From: Nocardioides faecalis
GTDB taxonomy: Bacteria; Actinomycetota; Actinomycetes; Propionibacteriales; Nocardioidaceae
NCBI RefSeq assembly: GCF_018388425.1
Contig: NZ_CP074406.1
Location: 682,001 to 746,000, forward strand
Length of the DNA: 64,000 bases
Reading direction: 5' to 3'
The translations under genes were made by a program, and so were the position numbers. A model generated the notes under the pieces. That model was not told the origin of the DNA. It did no database searches and saw nothing but the letters and a program-made list of their open reading frames with translations. Shown piece after piece: positions 8,450 to 16,923 of the stretch (its first letter is position 1; every line of letters begins with the position of its first letter).

Positions 8450-10040
8450 CCTGGATCGGGCGCCGCTTCGAGCTGGCGTTCGCCAGCGTGAGCTCGACCC
8501 AGTCCACACCCTTGCCGAAGGAGTAGCTCTTCTTCACCCGGCCGGCCTTGTTGGTGTGGAGCCGCTTGGTGACCGGCTTCTTGCCGGCCCGCTTGATCGT
8601 GACCATGGCGTAACCGCCGGCCGTGGCCTTGGGGATGGTGACGTGCACCTTCAGGGTGCGCTTGCCGCCGGTCATCGACTTGAACCGGACCGTGCCCGAG
8701 GCCCGCCGGGAGAGCTTGGTGCTCAGCGCGACCCGCTTGCCGGGCTTGATCCGGTAGCCGCGCAGCGTCGGCGCGAGCCGGTAGGCGGCGCCTTCGGAGT
8801 AGGAGGTGGCGGGGTAGCGGTTGGCCGCGGCGAACTTGCCGAAGGTGACCCGGAACGAGGAGCCCCGGGCGGCCAGCACCGAGGAGAGGGCGCTCAGGTT
8901 GGTCTGGCCGGCCGCACCGGGGCCGCTGTGCGCGGAGCGCTCCCAGATCTGGCGCACGATGTTGGCCATGCCGCCGGTCGCTGCCGGGTAGCGCTCACTG
9001 AGGTAGCGGAAGAAGATCCACGAGCCGTAGCGGGCAGCCGAGGCGTTCAGCGGCTGACCGGGCTTGCCGAGCGGGCCGTCGCGGAGGAACTGACGGTTGT
9101 CGTTGATGCCGTCGTACACCTCGTCCTCGGCCCAGGTGGCGGTCGCCTCGCGGAACCAGACGGCCTCCGTGGCGTCGTAGGCGACCTGCACGGCGTGGAA
9201 GTACTCGTGCGCCACCGTGACCTGCAGGTTCTGCAGGGGGGTGTGCTTGGCGTACTCGCGGTAGTCGTTGTCGAGCACGCAGTAGCTCGACGCGGTGCGC
9301 GCGGCGGCGCTGGGGCTGGGCGAGGAGACGCAGTAGCCGTAGTAGCCGCTCGGCATCTGGCCCAGGTAGACGTCGAAGTCGTTCGCGGTCCCGCCCGCGG
9401 TGCCGTCGGGCAGCACGGCGCGGTAGCCGGCCGCCCGGTACCGGTCGCGGACGTGGCGCACCGTGTCGAGCACGGTCTCGACGTAGTCGGGGCGTCCGCC
9501 GGCCGTGCCGGGGTACAGGCCACCGGGACCGTCGTTCTCGGGCGCGACCGCGTTCGGACCGCTGGTCACGTAGTGCACGCAGACCCCACCGGCGCACACG
9601 CGCTGGTCGGTGACCGGGCCGTAGCAGACCAGGTCGATGGTCGCGCAGGTCTTCGTGGGGTCCGTGGGCCGGGCCATGATGTTCTTCGCCTCGGCCGCGC
9701 GGTCGTCGCGCAGGTCGTCGGCCACCTCGGCGAGGTCGGTGAGCGCGTTGGTCAGGTCCGGCTTCTCACCGCCCGTCGCCGTCAGGCTCGCCGCGGGGTC
9801 GGCGATCAGCTCCTCGACCGTCTCCAGGGCCTGCTCGGCGACCTGCTCGGGGTCGCCCGGGTCGGCGCCGGCGGCGGAGGCTCCGCCCGCGGGCGCCGAG
9901 CCGTCGGCCGGCGTGCCCGGGCTCACCGGGTCGGCCTGGGCGCTGACGCCCAGGGCGGTGACGACCAGCAGTGCCGCGACCAGCGAGGTGAGGATGGAGA
10001 GGACCAGCCCCGAGAAGGGCGAACGGCCGCGCAGGAGCAT
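8430..10040 (-). CDS. Secreted putative zinc metalloprotease (MXAN_6640-like)
   Basis: A 536-residue exported protein with a signal peptide (hydrophobic residues about 12-33, then AQA). After an acidic/Ala-rich linker with conserved cysteines it carries the gluzincin-type motif HEYFH at residues 278-282. The downstream segment WFREATATWAEDEV supplies the probable third metal ligand. The last 110 residues (RYRIKPGKRVALSTKL onwards) look like a beta-rich domain with basic repeats. The MXAN_6640 group has this arrangement; its substrates are not known. It converges on the helicase gene and is divergent from nothing: lexA follows on the same strand upstream of it. Confidence 0.78.
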   Translation of the reverse strand: MLLRGRSPFSGLVLSILTSLVAALLVVTALGVSAQADPVSPGTPADGSAPAGGASAAGADPGDPEQVAEQALETVEELIADPAASLTATGGEKPDLTNALTDLAEVADDLRDDRAAEAKNIMARPTDPTKTCATIDLVCYGPVTDQRVCAGGVCVHYVTSGPNAVAPENDGPGGLYPGTAGGRPDYVETVLDTVRHVRDRYRAAGYRAVLPDGTAGGTANDFDVYLGQMPSGYYGYCVSSPSPSAAARTASSYCVLDNDYREYAKHTPLQNLQVTVAHEYFHAVQVAYDATEAVWFREATATWAEDEVYDGINDNRQFLRDGPLGKPGQPLNASAARYGSWIFFRYLSERYPAATGGMANIVRQIWERSAHSGPGAAGQTNLSALSSVLAARGSSFRVTFGKFAAANRYPATSYSEGAAYRLAPTLRGYRIKPGKRVALSTKLSRRASGTVRFKSMTGGKRTLKVHVTIPKATAGGYAMVTIKRAGKKPVTKRLHTNKAGRVKKSYSFGKGVDWVELTLANASSKRRPIQVNARVR

Positions 10041-10102
10041 CAGGAGTGGTGCCTTCGGTGGGGGACGATGACCCCTCGACCCTACGGCACCACCGCCGGA
10101 TC

Positions 10103-10825
10103 TCAGACCCGACGCAGGACCGCGGTCACCTTGCCGAGGATCGTGGCGTTGGTGCCGTCGATCGGCTCGAACGCCGGGTTGTGCGGCAGCAGCCAGACCT
10201 GGCCGTCCTTGCGCTGGAACGTCTTGACGGTGGCCTCGCCGTCGATCATCGCGGCGACGATCTCGCCGTTCTCCGCGGACGGCTGCTGGCGGATCACCAC
10301 GTAGTCGCCGTCGCAGATCGCGGCCTCGATCATCGACTCCCCGCTGACCTCGAGCAGGAAGAGCTGTCCGTCGCCGACCAGCTGGCGCGGCAGCGGGAAG
10401 ACGTCCTCCACCCGCTCCTCGGCCAGGATCGGGCCGCCGGCGGCGATCCGGCCCACGACCGGCACGTTGCGGGGGGCGGGCGCGGCGTCGCCGATGCCCG
10501 TCTCGTCGTACGACGTCTCCTCGGCGGCACCCATCGCGCGGCGGGCCTTGAGCACCTCGGGCAGGAAAACCTCGAGCGCGCGGGGCCGGTTCGGGTCCCG
10601 CTTGAGGTAGCCCTTCTCCTCCAGGGAGCGCAGCTGGTGGGCGACGCTGGACGTGCTGGTCAGGCCCACGGCCTGGCCGATCTCCCGCATGCTCGGCGGG
10701 TAGCCGCGCTTCTCGATGCTGTCCTTGATGTGGGCCAGGACCCGCAGCTGGCGCGGCGTGAGTCCCGAGGAGTCGGGCGGGCCGTCCGGCAGCTCCGTGA
10801 CGGTGCGGTCCTTGCTCTGTGCCAT
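10103..10825 (-). CDS. lexA: SOS repressor LexA
   Basis: Transcriptional repressor of the DNA-damage regulon, inactivated by RecA-stimulated self-cleavage. The 240 residues comprise a winged-helix domain (about 22-85, with [20 protein letters not shown]) and the S24 peptidase domain. The cleavage bond would be Ala129-Gly130 in GRIAAGGP; Ser164 (SGESM) and Lys201 (EATVKTF) form the catalytic dyad. It is transcribed away from a LysM cell-division gene, the arrangement seen in Mycobacterium (lexA/Rv2719c) and Corynebacterium (lexA/divS). Several LexA boxes in the shared promoter region indicate autoregulation. Confidence 0.97.
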   Translation of the reverse strand: MAQSKDRTVTELPDGPPDSSGLTPRQLRVLAHIKDSIEKRGYPPSMREIGQAVGLTSTSSVAHQLRSLEEKGYLKRDPNRPRALEVFLPEVLKARRAMGAAEETSYDETGIGDAAPAPRNVPVVGRIAAGGPILAEERVEDVFPLPRQLVGDGQLFLLEVSGESMIEAAICDGDYVVIRQQPSAENGEIVAAMIDGEATVKTFQRKDGQVWLLPHNPAFEPIDGTNATILGKVTAVLRRV

Positions 10826-10912
10826 GGGATCGGCCTCCAGTTCGCGCGGCGGTGTCGCTGCCGGGGAGCCCGGCGTGGTGGCACCGACGCTAACGGAACC
10901 GGGCGCCCCGCA

Positions 10913-11044
10913 TCAAACATCTGTTCGAACAGGCGTGTCGGCGGCACGAGCGCGGGGTGTTCGAACATCTTGTCGAACAAACCCTGGACTTGTTCGAACA
11001 TGTGATCTAGTCTCGTACACATGTTCGATCGAACCTCTGATCGA
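10913..11044. promoter_or_regulatory. Cluster of LexA (SOS) boxes between lexA and the LysM gene
   Basis: The actinobacterial SOS box is TCGAAC-N4-GTTCGA. Single-mismatch copies lie at 10913-10928 (TCAAACATCTGTTCGA), 11013-11028 (TCGTACACATGTTCGA) and 11029-11044 (TCGAACCTCTGATCGA); the last two abut head to tail. Weaker two-mismatch copies are at 10961-10976 and 10994-11009. One would serve lexA, the rest the divergent LysM gene. Confidence 0.85.
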
Positions 11045-11104
11045 ACACTTCCGTCGGACGGTCCTCCTAGAACTGAGGCTCGCCCACTTCCCCCGGAGGT
11101 CCAG

Positions 11105-11494
11105 ATGAGCACTGCCACCATTGCCCCGTTCCACACCGAGACCCGCGTGCTGCCCGCGGTTCGCCAGGCCCGCGCCGGCCAGGTCCGCACCGGCTCGACT
11201 GTCCGGCTGACGCGCCGAGGGCGGGTCGTCGTCCTGGCGCTGGCGCTGGTGGTGATCGGATTCGTCGCGGTGCTCGTCGCCGCCGGTTCGGTGGCCACCT
11301 GGGCGCAGGGCGACCCCGCCGCCGTCGAGGTCGTCACGGTCGCGCCGGGGGAGACCCTGTGGGCGATCGCCAGCGACGTGGCGGCCGAGACCGGCACCGA
11401 CGTCCGCTCCGCGATGCAGGACATCCAGCAGCTCAACACGCTGTCGTCGAGCGTGGTCTACGCCGGCCAGGAGCTCCGCATCCCGACCCGTTGA
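11105..11494 (+). CDS. LysM-domain membrane protein, probable SOS cell-division suppressor (DivS/ChiZ/YneA-like)
   Basis: A 129-residue protein: basic N-terminal tail, one membrane segment (about 45-67, VVVLALALVVIGFVAVLVAA) and an extracytoplasmic LysM peptidoglycan-binding domain (VTVAPGETLWAIASDVAAE to YAGQELRIPTR). The genes in this exact position in Mycobacterium (Rv2719c/chiZ) and Corynebacterium (divS) are induced by DNA damage and block septation. LexA boxes directly upstream support the same role. ATG 11105 is chosen because GGAGG lies 5 bases before it; an open frame further upstream runs through the operators and is not used. Function is inferred from synteny and domain. Confidence 0.88.
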   Translation: MSTATIAPFHTETRVLPAVRQARAGQVRTGSTVRLTRRGRVVVLALALVVIGFVAVLVAAGSVATWAQGDPAAVEVVTVAPGETLWAIASDVAAETGTDVRSAMQDIQQLNTLSSSVVYAGQELRIPTR

Positions 11495-11546
11495 GCGGGC
11501 CGCACAGACTCTCCGCCGCCTCGACCCCGGCGGAGCAGGGGAAGAC

Positions 11547-11580
11547 GAAGGGCGGGACCCGTTGCCGGGTCCCGCCCTTC
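11547..11580. terminator. Bidirectional terminator between the LysM gene and a convergent membrane gene
   Basis: Perfect 14-bp inverted repeat, GAAGGGCGGGACCC at 11547-11560 with its complement at 11567-11580, and a 6-base loop. It sits between two convergent stop codons and suits both directions. Confidence 0.75.
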
Positions 11581-11584
11581 GCGC

Positions 11585-11935
11585 TCACCGAGCGGCGCGC
11601 TTGCCGCCCTTGGGTGCGTTCGGGTCCCGCTTGGGCTTGGACTCGGGGGCGCTGGCGATGCCGAGCGCGCGCGCGAGCCGCGCGGCGAGCATGAAGGCGA
11701 GGAAGAGGCAGGCCATGGCGGCAAGGGCGCACGCGATGAGCAGCAGCCAGGAGCTGGCCCTGCCGTCCTGGCGGGCGTCGGCGCCGAAGCCGATGGCGGT
11801 GAACACGAGGAATCCCCAGCCGACCACCGCAGCGGTGATGGCGACGGCCATCAGGGCCAGGTCCGGGCGGAACTGCGCCCGCTCGCGGCTGCCCGCCCGC
11901 TTGCCTGCCCGCTTCCCCCCAGCCACGCCCGCCAT
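11585..11935 (-). CDS. Small two-helix membrane protein, function unknown
   Basis: 116 residues with a basic N-terminus (AGGKRAGKRAGSRERAQ), two hydrophobic segments (about 30-52 and 62-85) and a very basic C-terminal tail with KPKRDPNAPKGGKRAAR. No enzymatic motif is seen. The ATG at 11935 is the first start that leaves only the plausible protein; the open frame continues upstream into nrdR but has no protein-like composition there. Similar small Lys/Arg-tailed membrane proteins are common in actinobacteria and unassigned. Confidence 0.65.
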   Translation of the reverse strand: MAGVAGGKRAGKRAGSRERAQFRPDLALMAVAITAAVVGWGFLVFTAIGFGADARQDGRASSWLLLIACALAAMACLFLAFMLAARLARALGIASAPESKPKRDPNAPKGGKRAAR

Positions 11936-12105
11936 TGTGTCCGATCGGCGGCCCCGGGGCCGGCCAACCCGCCGAGCCCGTGCCGCGGGCCGTCCGCGAG
12001 GCCGCTGTGAGCCGGGCCTTTGGCCCGTCGGTGGATGCCGCGCGGCCTGTGACCTGCGTAAACGTGGCGGCGGGTAAAAACTGCGCCGCAGAGGCGGCTG
12101 AGCAC

Positions 12106-12185
12106 TTGCACGCCGTGGCGCACACGGCGTACGGTTACCACAACATCTAGTAGTTACAAGGATGTAGTTCTCCACATCTAGTCCA
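12106..12185 (+). promoter_or_regulatory. nrdR promoter with tandem NrdR boxes
   Basis: A plausible promoter, TTGCAC at 12106-12111 and TACGGT at 12130-12135 with an 18-base spacer, puts the transcript start near 12142. Two NrdR-box-like elements share the core ATCTAGT: CCACAACATCTAGTAG around 12139-12154 and TCCACATCTAGTCCAC around 12171-12186. Their cores are 31 bases apart, the three-helical-turn spacing known for NrdR. The rest of the 342-base gap 11936-12277 shows no gene. Confidence 0.7.
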
Positions 12186-12277
12186 CAGGATGGATCGTGG
12201 AGTCCACAGGATTTGACGCGTTCTGCACAGGCGGTCCCGCTGCCGTCCACAGGTGCACCCCCGGGGAGGAGGACCTT

Positions 12278-12763
12278 ATGCACTGCCCATTCTGCAAGCA
12301 CACCGACACGAAGGTCCTCGACTCGCGCGTCGCCGACGACGGCTGCTCGATCCGCCGCCGCCGGATGTGCCAGGACTGCGAGAAGCGGTTCACCACGGTC
12401 GAGGCGATGCAGCTGACCGTGCTCAAGCGCTCCGGCGCCACGGAGCCGTTCACCCGCTCCAAAGCCATCGCCGGCGTCCGCAAGGCGTGCAAGGGCCGCC
12501 CGGTCGACGAGGACGACCTCGCCCGGCTCGGCCAGGACGTCGAGGACCAGCTCCGGCTGGGCGGCAGCCCCGAGATCGCCGCCCACGAGGTCGGCCTGGC
12601 CATCCTGGCGCCGTTGCGGCGCCTCGACGAGGTCGCCTACCTGCGCTTCGCCTCCGTCTACCGCGGCTTCGACTCCGCCGCCGACTTCGAGAACGAGATC
12701 GCCATGCTGCGCGCCGAGCGCCAGCTGCAGTCCGAATCCGCTCACCCGGCCCCCGCGGGCTGA
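12278..12763 (+). CDS. nrdR: Transcriptional repressor NrdR
   Basis: ATP/dATP-sensing repressor of ribonucleotide reductase genes. The 161 residues start with the zinc ribbon [15 protein letters not shown] ... CQDCEKRF, followed by the ATP-cone ([24 protein letters not shown] to [11 protein letters not shown]). The ATG at 12278 is preceded by GGAGGAGG. It lies directly upstream of nrdJ, the probable main target, and tandem NrdR boxes in front of it indicate feedback on the pair. Open frame extends 27 codons further upstream but without ribosome site. Confidence 0.97.
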   Translation: MHCPFCKHTDTKVLDSRVADDGCSIRRRRMCQDCEKRFTTVEAMQLTVLKRSGATEPFTRSKAIAGVRKACKGRPVDEDDLARLGQDVEDQLRLGGSPEIAAHEVGLAILAPLRRLDEVAYLRFASVYRGFDSAADFENEIAMLRAERQLQSESAHPAPAG

Positions 12764-12772
12764 CCACAGACT

Positions 12773-12804
12773 CCCGGCAGGTGGTGGGGAAGCCGCCTGC
12801 CGGG
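12773..12804 (+). terminator. Hairpin between nrdR and nrdJ
   Basis: CCCGGCAGG at 12773-12781 pairs perfectly with CCTGCCGGG at 12796-12804. It has no T run, so it may reduce rather than stop read-through from nrdR into nrdJ. Confidence 0.5.
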
Positions 12805-12902
12805 GCACCACGTTGCAGCAAGAGCACGACACCGCTCAGCACGACACAGCACCACCACTCGCCGCACCACACATGCACGGACACCAGGGAGAACACACAG
12901 CG

Positions 12903-15809
12903 ATGACCGAGACGGCCAGCAACCCCACCGAGACGCGCCGCGGCGCCGGCAAGGGCCTGAAGATCGAGCGGGTGTTCAGCACCGAGGGCGTGCACCCCTA
13001 CGACGAGATCAACTGGGAGCGGCGCGACGTCGTCCAGACCAACTGGAAGACCGGCGAGACCGTCTTCGAGCAGCTGGGTGTGGAGTTCCCCGACTTCTGG
13101 TCGCTCAACGCCTCCACCATCGTCACCACGAAGTACTTCCGCGGCGCCGTCGGCTCCCCGGAGCGCGAGACCGGGCTGCGCCAGCTGGTGGACCGGGTCG
13201 TGAAGACCTACACCAAGGCCGGCATCGAGAACGGCTACTTCGCGTCCGCGGCGGACGCCGAGGTCTTCGAGCACGAGCTGACCTGGCTTCTGGTGCACCA
13301 GTACTTCTCGTTCAACTCCCCGGTGTGGTTCAACGTCGGCACCGCCTCCCCGCAGCAGGTCTCGGCGTGCTTCATCCTCTCGGTCGACGACTCGATGGAC
13401 TCGATCCTGAACTGGTACAAGGAGGAGGGCTTCATCTTCAAGGGCGGCTCCGGCGCCGGCCTGAACCTCTCCCGCATCCGCTCCTCCAAGGAGCTGCTCT
13501 CCTCCGGCGGCACCGCCTCGGGCCCGGTCTCGTTCATGCGCGGCGCCGACGCCTCCGCGGGCACCATCAAGTCCGGTGGCGCCACGCGGCGCGCGGCGAA
13601 GATGGTCGTCCTCGACGTCGACCACCCCGACATCGAGGAGTTCGTCGAGACGAAGTGGCGCGAGGAGGACAAGATCCGCGCCCTGCGTGACGCCGGCTTC
13701 GACATGGACCTGGGCGGCAAGGACATCACGTCCGTGCAGTACCAGAACGCCAACAACTCGGTGCGCGTCAACGACGAGTTCATGCGCGCGGTCGAGGAGG
13801 GTCGCGAGTTCGGCCTGCGCTCGCGCAAGGACGGCTCGGTCATCGAGACCGTCGACGCCCGCTCGCTGTTCCGCAAGATCAGCGAGGCCGCCTGGGCCTG
13901 CGCCGACCCCGGCCTGCAGTACGACGACACGATCAACGACTGGCACACCAACCCCGAGACCGGCCGGATCACCGCGTCCAACCCGTGCTCGGAGTACATG
14001 TCGCTGGACAACTCCTCGTGCAACCTGGCGTCGCTGAACCTGATGAAGTTCCTGCGCGAGGACGACACCTTCGACGCCGCGCTGTTCACCCGCGCCGTCG
14101 AGCTGATCATCACCGCGATGGACATCTCCATCTGCTTCGCCGACTTCCCGACCGAGCCGATCGGTGCGACCACCCGCGACTACCGCCAGCTCGGCATCGG
14201 CTACGCCAACCTCGGCGCGCTGCTGATGGCGATGGGCCTGGGCTACGACTCCGAGGGCGGTCGCGCAATGGCGGCCACCATCACCTCGCTGATGACCGGC
14301 ACGTCGTACCGCCGCTCGGCGGAGTTGGCCGACGTCGTCGGCCCGTACGCCGGCTACGCCCGCAACGCCGAGGCGCACCAGCGGGTCATGCGCAAGCACC
14401 AGGCCGCCAACGACGCGGTCCGTCCGCTGCACCTCAACGACACCGCCGTGCACAAGGCGGCCACCGACGAGTGGGCGAAGGTCGTCGAGCTGGGCAAGAC
14501 CAACGGCTTCCGCAACGCGCAGGCCTCGGTGCTCGCGCCCACCGGAACCATCGGCTTCATGATGGACTGCGACACCACCGGCATCGAGCCCGACTTCTCC
14601 CTGGTGAAGTTCAAGAAGCTCGTCGGCGGCGGCTCGATGCAGATCGTCAACCAGACGGTGCCGCGGGCGCTGAAGAAGCTCGGCTACGACGCCGAGAAGA
14701 TCGAGGCGATCGTCGACTACATCGGCGAGCACGGCCACGTCGTGGACGCGCCCGGCCTCAAGCCGGAGCACTACGAGGTCTTCGACACCGCGATGGGCGA
14801 GCGCTCGCTCAAGCCCATGGGCCACGTCAAGATGATGGCCGCCTGCCAGCCGTTCCTCTCCGGCGCCATCTCGAAGACCGTGAACCTGCCGGAGTCGGCG
14901 ACGGTCGAGGAGATCGAGCAGATCTACCTGGAGTCGTGGAGGCTCGGCCTCAAGGCCACCGCGATCTACCGCGACAACTGCAAGGTCGGCCAGCCGCTGG
15001 CCGACGGTGGCGGCAAGGCCAAGAAGGACGCGGCCGACGCCGCGGAGGCCGCCGCGGCCGCGACCAAGGTCGTGGAGAAGGTCGTGGAGAAGGTCGTCTA
15101 CGCGCCGACCCGCAAGCGCCTGCCGAAGTCGCGCCAGGCCCGGACCACGTCGTTCACCGTCGCCGGCGCCGAGGGCTACATGACCTCCGGTGCCCACGAC
15201 GACAACACCCTGGGCGAGATCTTCCTCAAGCTCGGCAAGCAGGGCTCGACCCTGGCCGGCGTGATGGACGCGTTCTCGATCGCGGTCTCGATCGGCCTGC
15301 AGTACGGCGTCCCGCTGGAGACCTACGTCTCGAAGTTCACCAACCTGCGCTTCGAGCCCGCCGGCCTCACCGACGACCCGGACGTGCGGATGGCGCAGTC
15401 GATCATGGACTACGTGTTCCGTCGCCTCGCGCTGGACTACCTGTCCTTCGACGAGCGCTCGGCGCTCGGCATCTACTCGGCCGAGGAGCGTCAGCGTCAC
15501 CTCGAGACCGGCTCGTACGAGCCCGTCGAGGAGACCGGCAACGCCTCCGAGCTGCTCGAGACCGTCCCGGTCGCCAAGGCGGCCGACGCCGAGGTCGAGC
15601 TGGTCGAGGCCGAGGACGCCGACCTGCTGGCCGGTGCCCCGTCGGTCGAGCCCGAGGCCAAGGTCGCCAAGACCACCGCCGAGCTGCTCGAGAAGCTCAC
15701 CGGCACCGCCGTCGACAGCCCGCTGTGCATGACCTGCGGCACCAAGATGCGTCCCGCCGGCTCCTGCTACGTCTGCGAGGGCTGCGGCAGCACCTCGGGC
15801 TGCAGTTGA
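12903..15809 (+). CDS. nrdJ: Adenosylcobalamin-dependent (class II) ribonucleoside-diphosphate reductase
   Basis: Makes deoxyribonucleotides using vitamin B12, so needs neither oxygen nor an NrdB subunit. The 968-residue protein has the class II core: NPCSEYMSLDNSSCNLASLNL with active-site Cys and Asn, GTIGFMMDCDTTGIEPDFSL, and the ribonucleotide-binding PTGTIGF loop. A Lys/Glu-rich linker leads to a C-terminal zinc-ribbon-like tail, LCMTCGTKM ... CYVCEGCGSTSGCS, which carries the redox-shuttle cysteines. ATG 12903 follows GGGAGAAC weakly. No cobalamin riboswitch is visible in the 139-base leader. A very large hairpin terminates it. Confidence 0.97.
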   Translation: MTETASNPTETRRGAGKGLKIERVFSTEGVHPYDEINWERRDVVQTNWKTGETVFEQLGVEFPDFWSLNASTIVTTKYFRGAVGSPERETGLRQLVDRVVKTYTKAGIENGYFASAADAEVFEHELTWLLVHQYFSFNSPVWFNVGTASPQQVSACFILSVDDSMDSILNWYKEEGFIFKGGSGAGLNLSRIRSSKELLSSGGTASGPVSFMRGADASAGTIKSGGATRRAAKMVVLDVDHPDIEEFVETKWREEDKIRALRDAGFDMDLGGKDITSVQYQNANNSVRVNDEFMRAVEEGREFGLRSRKDGSVIETVDARSLFRKISEAAWACADPGLQYDDTINDWHTNPETGRITASNPCSEYMSLDNSSCNLASLNLMKFLREDDTFDAALFTRAVELIITAMDISICFADFPTEPIGATTRDYRQLGIGYANLGALLMAMGLGYDSEGGRAMAATITSLMTGTSYRRSAELADVVGPYAGYARNAEAHQRVMRKHQAANDAVRPLHLNDTAVHKAATDEWAKVVELGKTNGFRNAQASVLAPTGTIGFMMDCDTTGIEPDFSLVKFKKLVGGGSMQIVNQTVPRALKKLGYDAEKIEAIVDYIGEHGHVVDAPGLKPEHYEVFDTAMGERSLKPMGHVKMMAACQPFLSGAISKTVNLPESATVEEIEQIYLESWRLGLKATAIYRDNCKVGQPLADGGGKAKKDAADAAEAAAAATKVVEKVVEKVVYAPTRKRLPKSRQARTTSFTVAGAEGYMTSGAHDDNTLGEIFLKLGKQGSTLAGVMDAFSIAVSIGLQYGVPLETYVSKFTNLRFEPAGLTDDPDVRMAQSIMDYVFRRLALDYLSFDERSALGIYSAEERQRHLETGSYEPVEETGNASELLETVPVAKAADAEVELVEAEDADLLAGAPSVEPEAKVAKTTAELLEKLTGTAVDSPLCMTCGTKMRPAGSCYVCEGCGSTSGCS

Positions 15810-15815
15810 TGACGG

Positions 15816-15900
15816 TTCTCACGAGATCGCGACAGGATTCGCACTAGAACGCGACAGATTCGCATCAGAGTGCGACAGATTCTCACGAAACTGCGACTCG
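15816..15900. repeat. Four 21-22-bp tandem repeats after nrdJ
   Basis: Units at 15816-15837, 15838-15858, 15859-15879 and 15880-15900. Each begins TTCTCA or TTCGCA and ends in a GCGACAGA-like octamer. The third unit contains TCGCA-N6-TGCGA, a small inverted repeat. They begin 6 bases after the nrdJ stop and mark the left edge of the accessory island. No spacer sequences, so not CRISPR. Confidence 0.85.
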
Positions 15901-15902
15901 TA

Positions 15903-15971
15903 GAGACAGGCAAATAGGAGGAGGGGCTGGATCCATCGGGTCCAGCCCCTCCTCCTACTTCTATTTGTCTC
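15903..15971. terminator. Long hairpin, terminator of nrdJ
   Basis: AGGAGGAGGGGCTGGA at 15916-15931 pairs perfectly with 15941-15956 around a 9-base loop. GAGACA at 15903-15908 and TGTCTC at 15966-15971 extend the pairing. The stem can be drawn on either strand. Confidence 0.75.
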
Positions 15972-16490
15972 GCGTCGGGTTGCCTCCCGGCCAGCCCTCT
16001 GAGTGCCTGTCGGGTTAGGGGCGGGGCGGAGCCTGCCGCCCACTCTCGCGCGATGATGTCGCCGAGTCGTTCGATTGCCGCCGGATAGTTGCCTTCAAGG
16101 ACCCAAGCAAGGGGTGTGGTTCCGGCCAGTTCGTCCGCAGAGGTACGCAGCATGATTGCGACTGCCCATGGGGCGAAGTCACGCAGGGCACGGAAGAACG
16201 GGCCCAGGTCATGCATGATCTCGACCGGTCTCGCTGCGGCGGTGGAACTGGCAAGCGGGGTACTCCCACCGCCCGCTTGTGGGTAGTCCGAGGAGTGTCC
16301 CGGCCTCGCGAAGTGCGACTACCTCGGATACCGGGAGTCCCAGGGATTTGCCCGACCGCGTGTTCTGGCCAGGTCGGCCCAATGCCTCGGCCAGGTTGGT
16401 GACAGTCCTCGCCATCCATCGCGGTGGCACCGGTGGACGCACAGGTGGCATCCGGACAGCCCATTCGGGGAAGCCATCGTCGTGCTTCAC
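15965..16490 (-). pseudogene. Frameshifted antitoxin-like gene (MbcA/ParS/Xre type C-terminal region)
   Basis: The first frame (from about 16490) encodes an N-terminal region ending GLPTSGRWEYPACQFHRRS and stops at about 16209. A different frame, from about 16235, continues VEIMHDLGPFFRALRDFAPW followed by TPLAWVLEGNYPAAIERL. Read together these give the order expected for the actinobacterial MbcA/DUF2384-type antitoxins: a wing ending YPAxQF, then the PW and TPLxWLxxGxxxAA toxin-binding helices. A single-base change near 16215-16240 would restore one protein. No RES or other toxin gene is adjacent. The C-terminal end is uncertain because the frame stays open into the hairpin and repeats. Family is a moderate-confidence inference. 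Confidence 0.5.
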
Positions 16491-16507
16491 GGAGATAAAC
16501 CCGTCGT

Positions 16508-16696
16508 GTGACGCGCCTGACCGGAGACGACGGTGCCTATGCTGTGCCACCTGACAGCATCATCAAGGAACTCTCCAAAGCCGACGACCCCCACACGGGC
16601 TGGAACGGCGCGGCGGGGGTCTCGGTGACGCCGGTCGGCGTCCCAGGCGACATCAGCGTTCACCAAGTCGTCAGCCGCATGTTCAGCGGCTACTGA
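16508..16696 (+). CDS. Small protein of unknown function
   Basis: A 62-codon GTG-initiated frame (start VTRLTGDDGAYAVPPDSII, end VVSRMFSGY) with the third-position G/C preference of real genes here. It is divergent from the broken antitoxin-like gene and lies upstream of the TIR operon. No domain, signal or membrane segment is recognised. It could be an intact small gene or the surviving end of a longer one. Confidence 0.4.
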   Translation: MTRLTGDDGAYAVPPDSIIKELSKADDPHTGWNGAAGVSVTPVGVPGDISVHQVVSRMFSGY

Positions 16697-16923
16697 AGTT
16701 GCCAGTATGTATGTGGCGCGCCTCCCACATTCGGGGCTGCGTTCGCGTAGAGAAGAAGTAGCGACACGTCCATGTCGCCACACGCTGGTGCCTTCCCCCG
16801 CCACGAGACAGGGGGACCCGAATTCCCGGAGCACCCGGAGCCCGCCATACCGGCGGTGCACCGCACGTTAGCGATCGGCTGCGGCAGTCGGACGGAGACA
16901 GGGCGAATCGCGACGGCGGCAAC

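Noticed and set aside
11021..11104. Longer form of the LysM protein starting in the LexA boxes
   Set aside because: The extension is encoded by the operators themselves; ATG 11105 has a good ribosome site.
12764..12902. Cobalamin riboswitch before nrdJ
   Set aside because: The 139-base gap lacks a B12-box-like core and is taken up by a simple hairpin and an A/C-rich stretch.
12450..15500. Long open frame antisense to nrdJ
   Set aside because: Shadow of a GC-rich gene; low-complexity Leu/Val/Gly/Asp composition without domains, while the sense frame is a full class II reductase.
15816..15900. CRISPR array
   Set aside because: Units are contiguous with no spacers and no cas genes are present.
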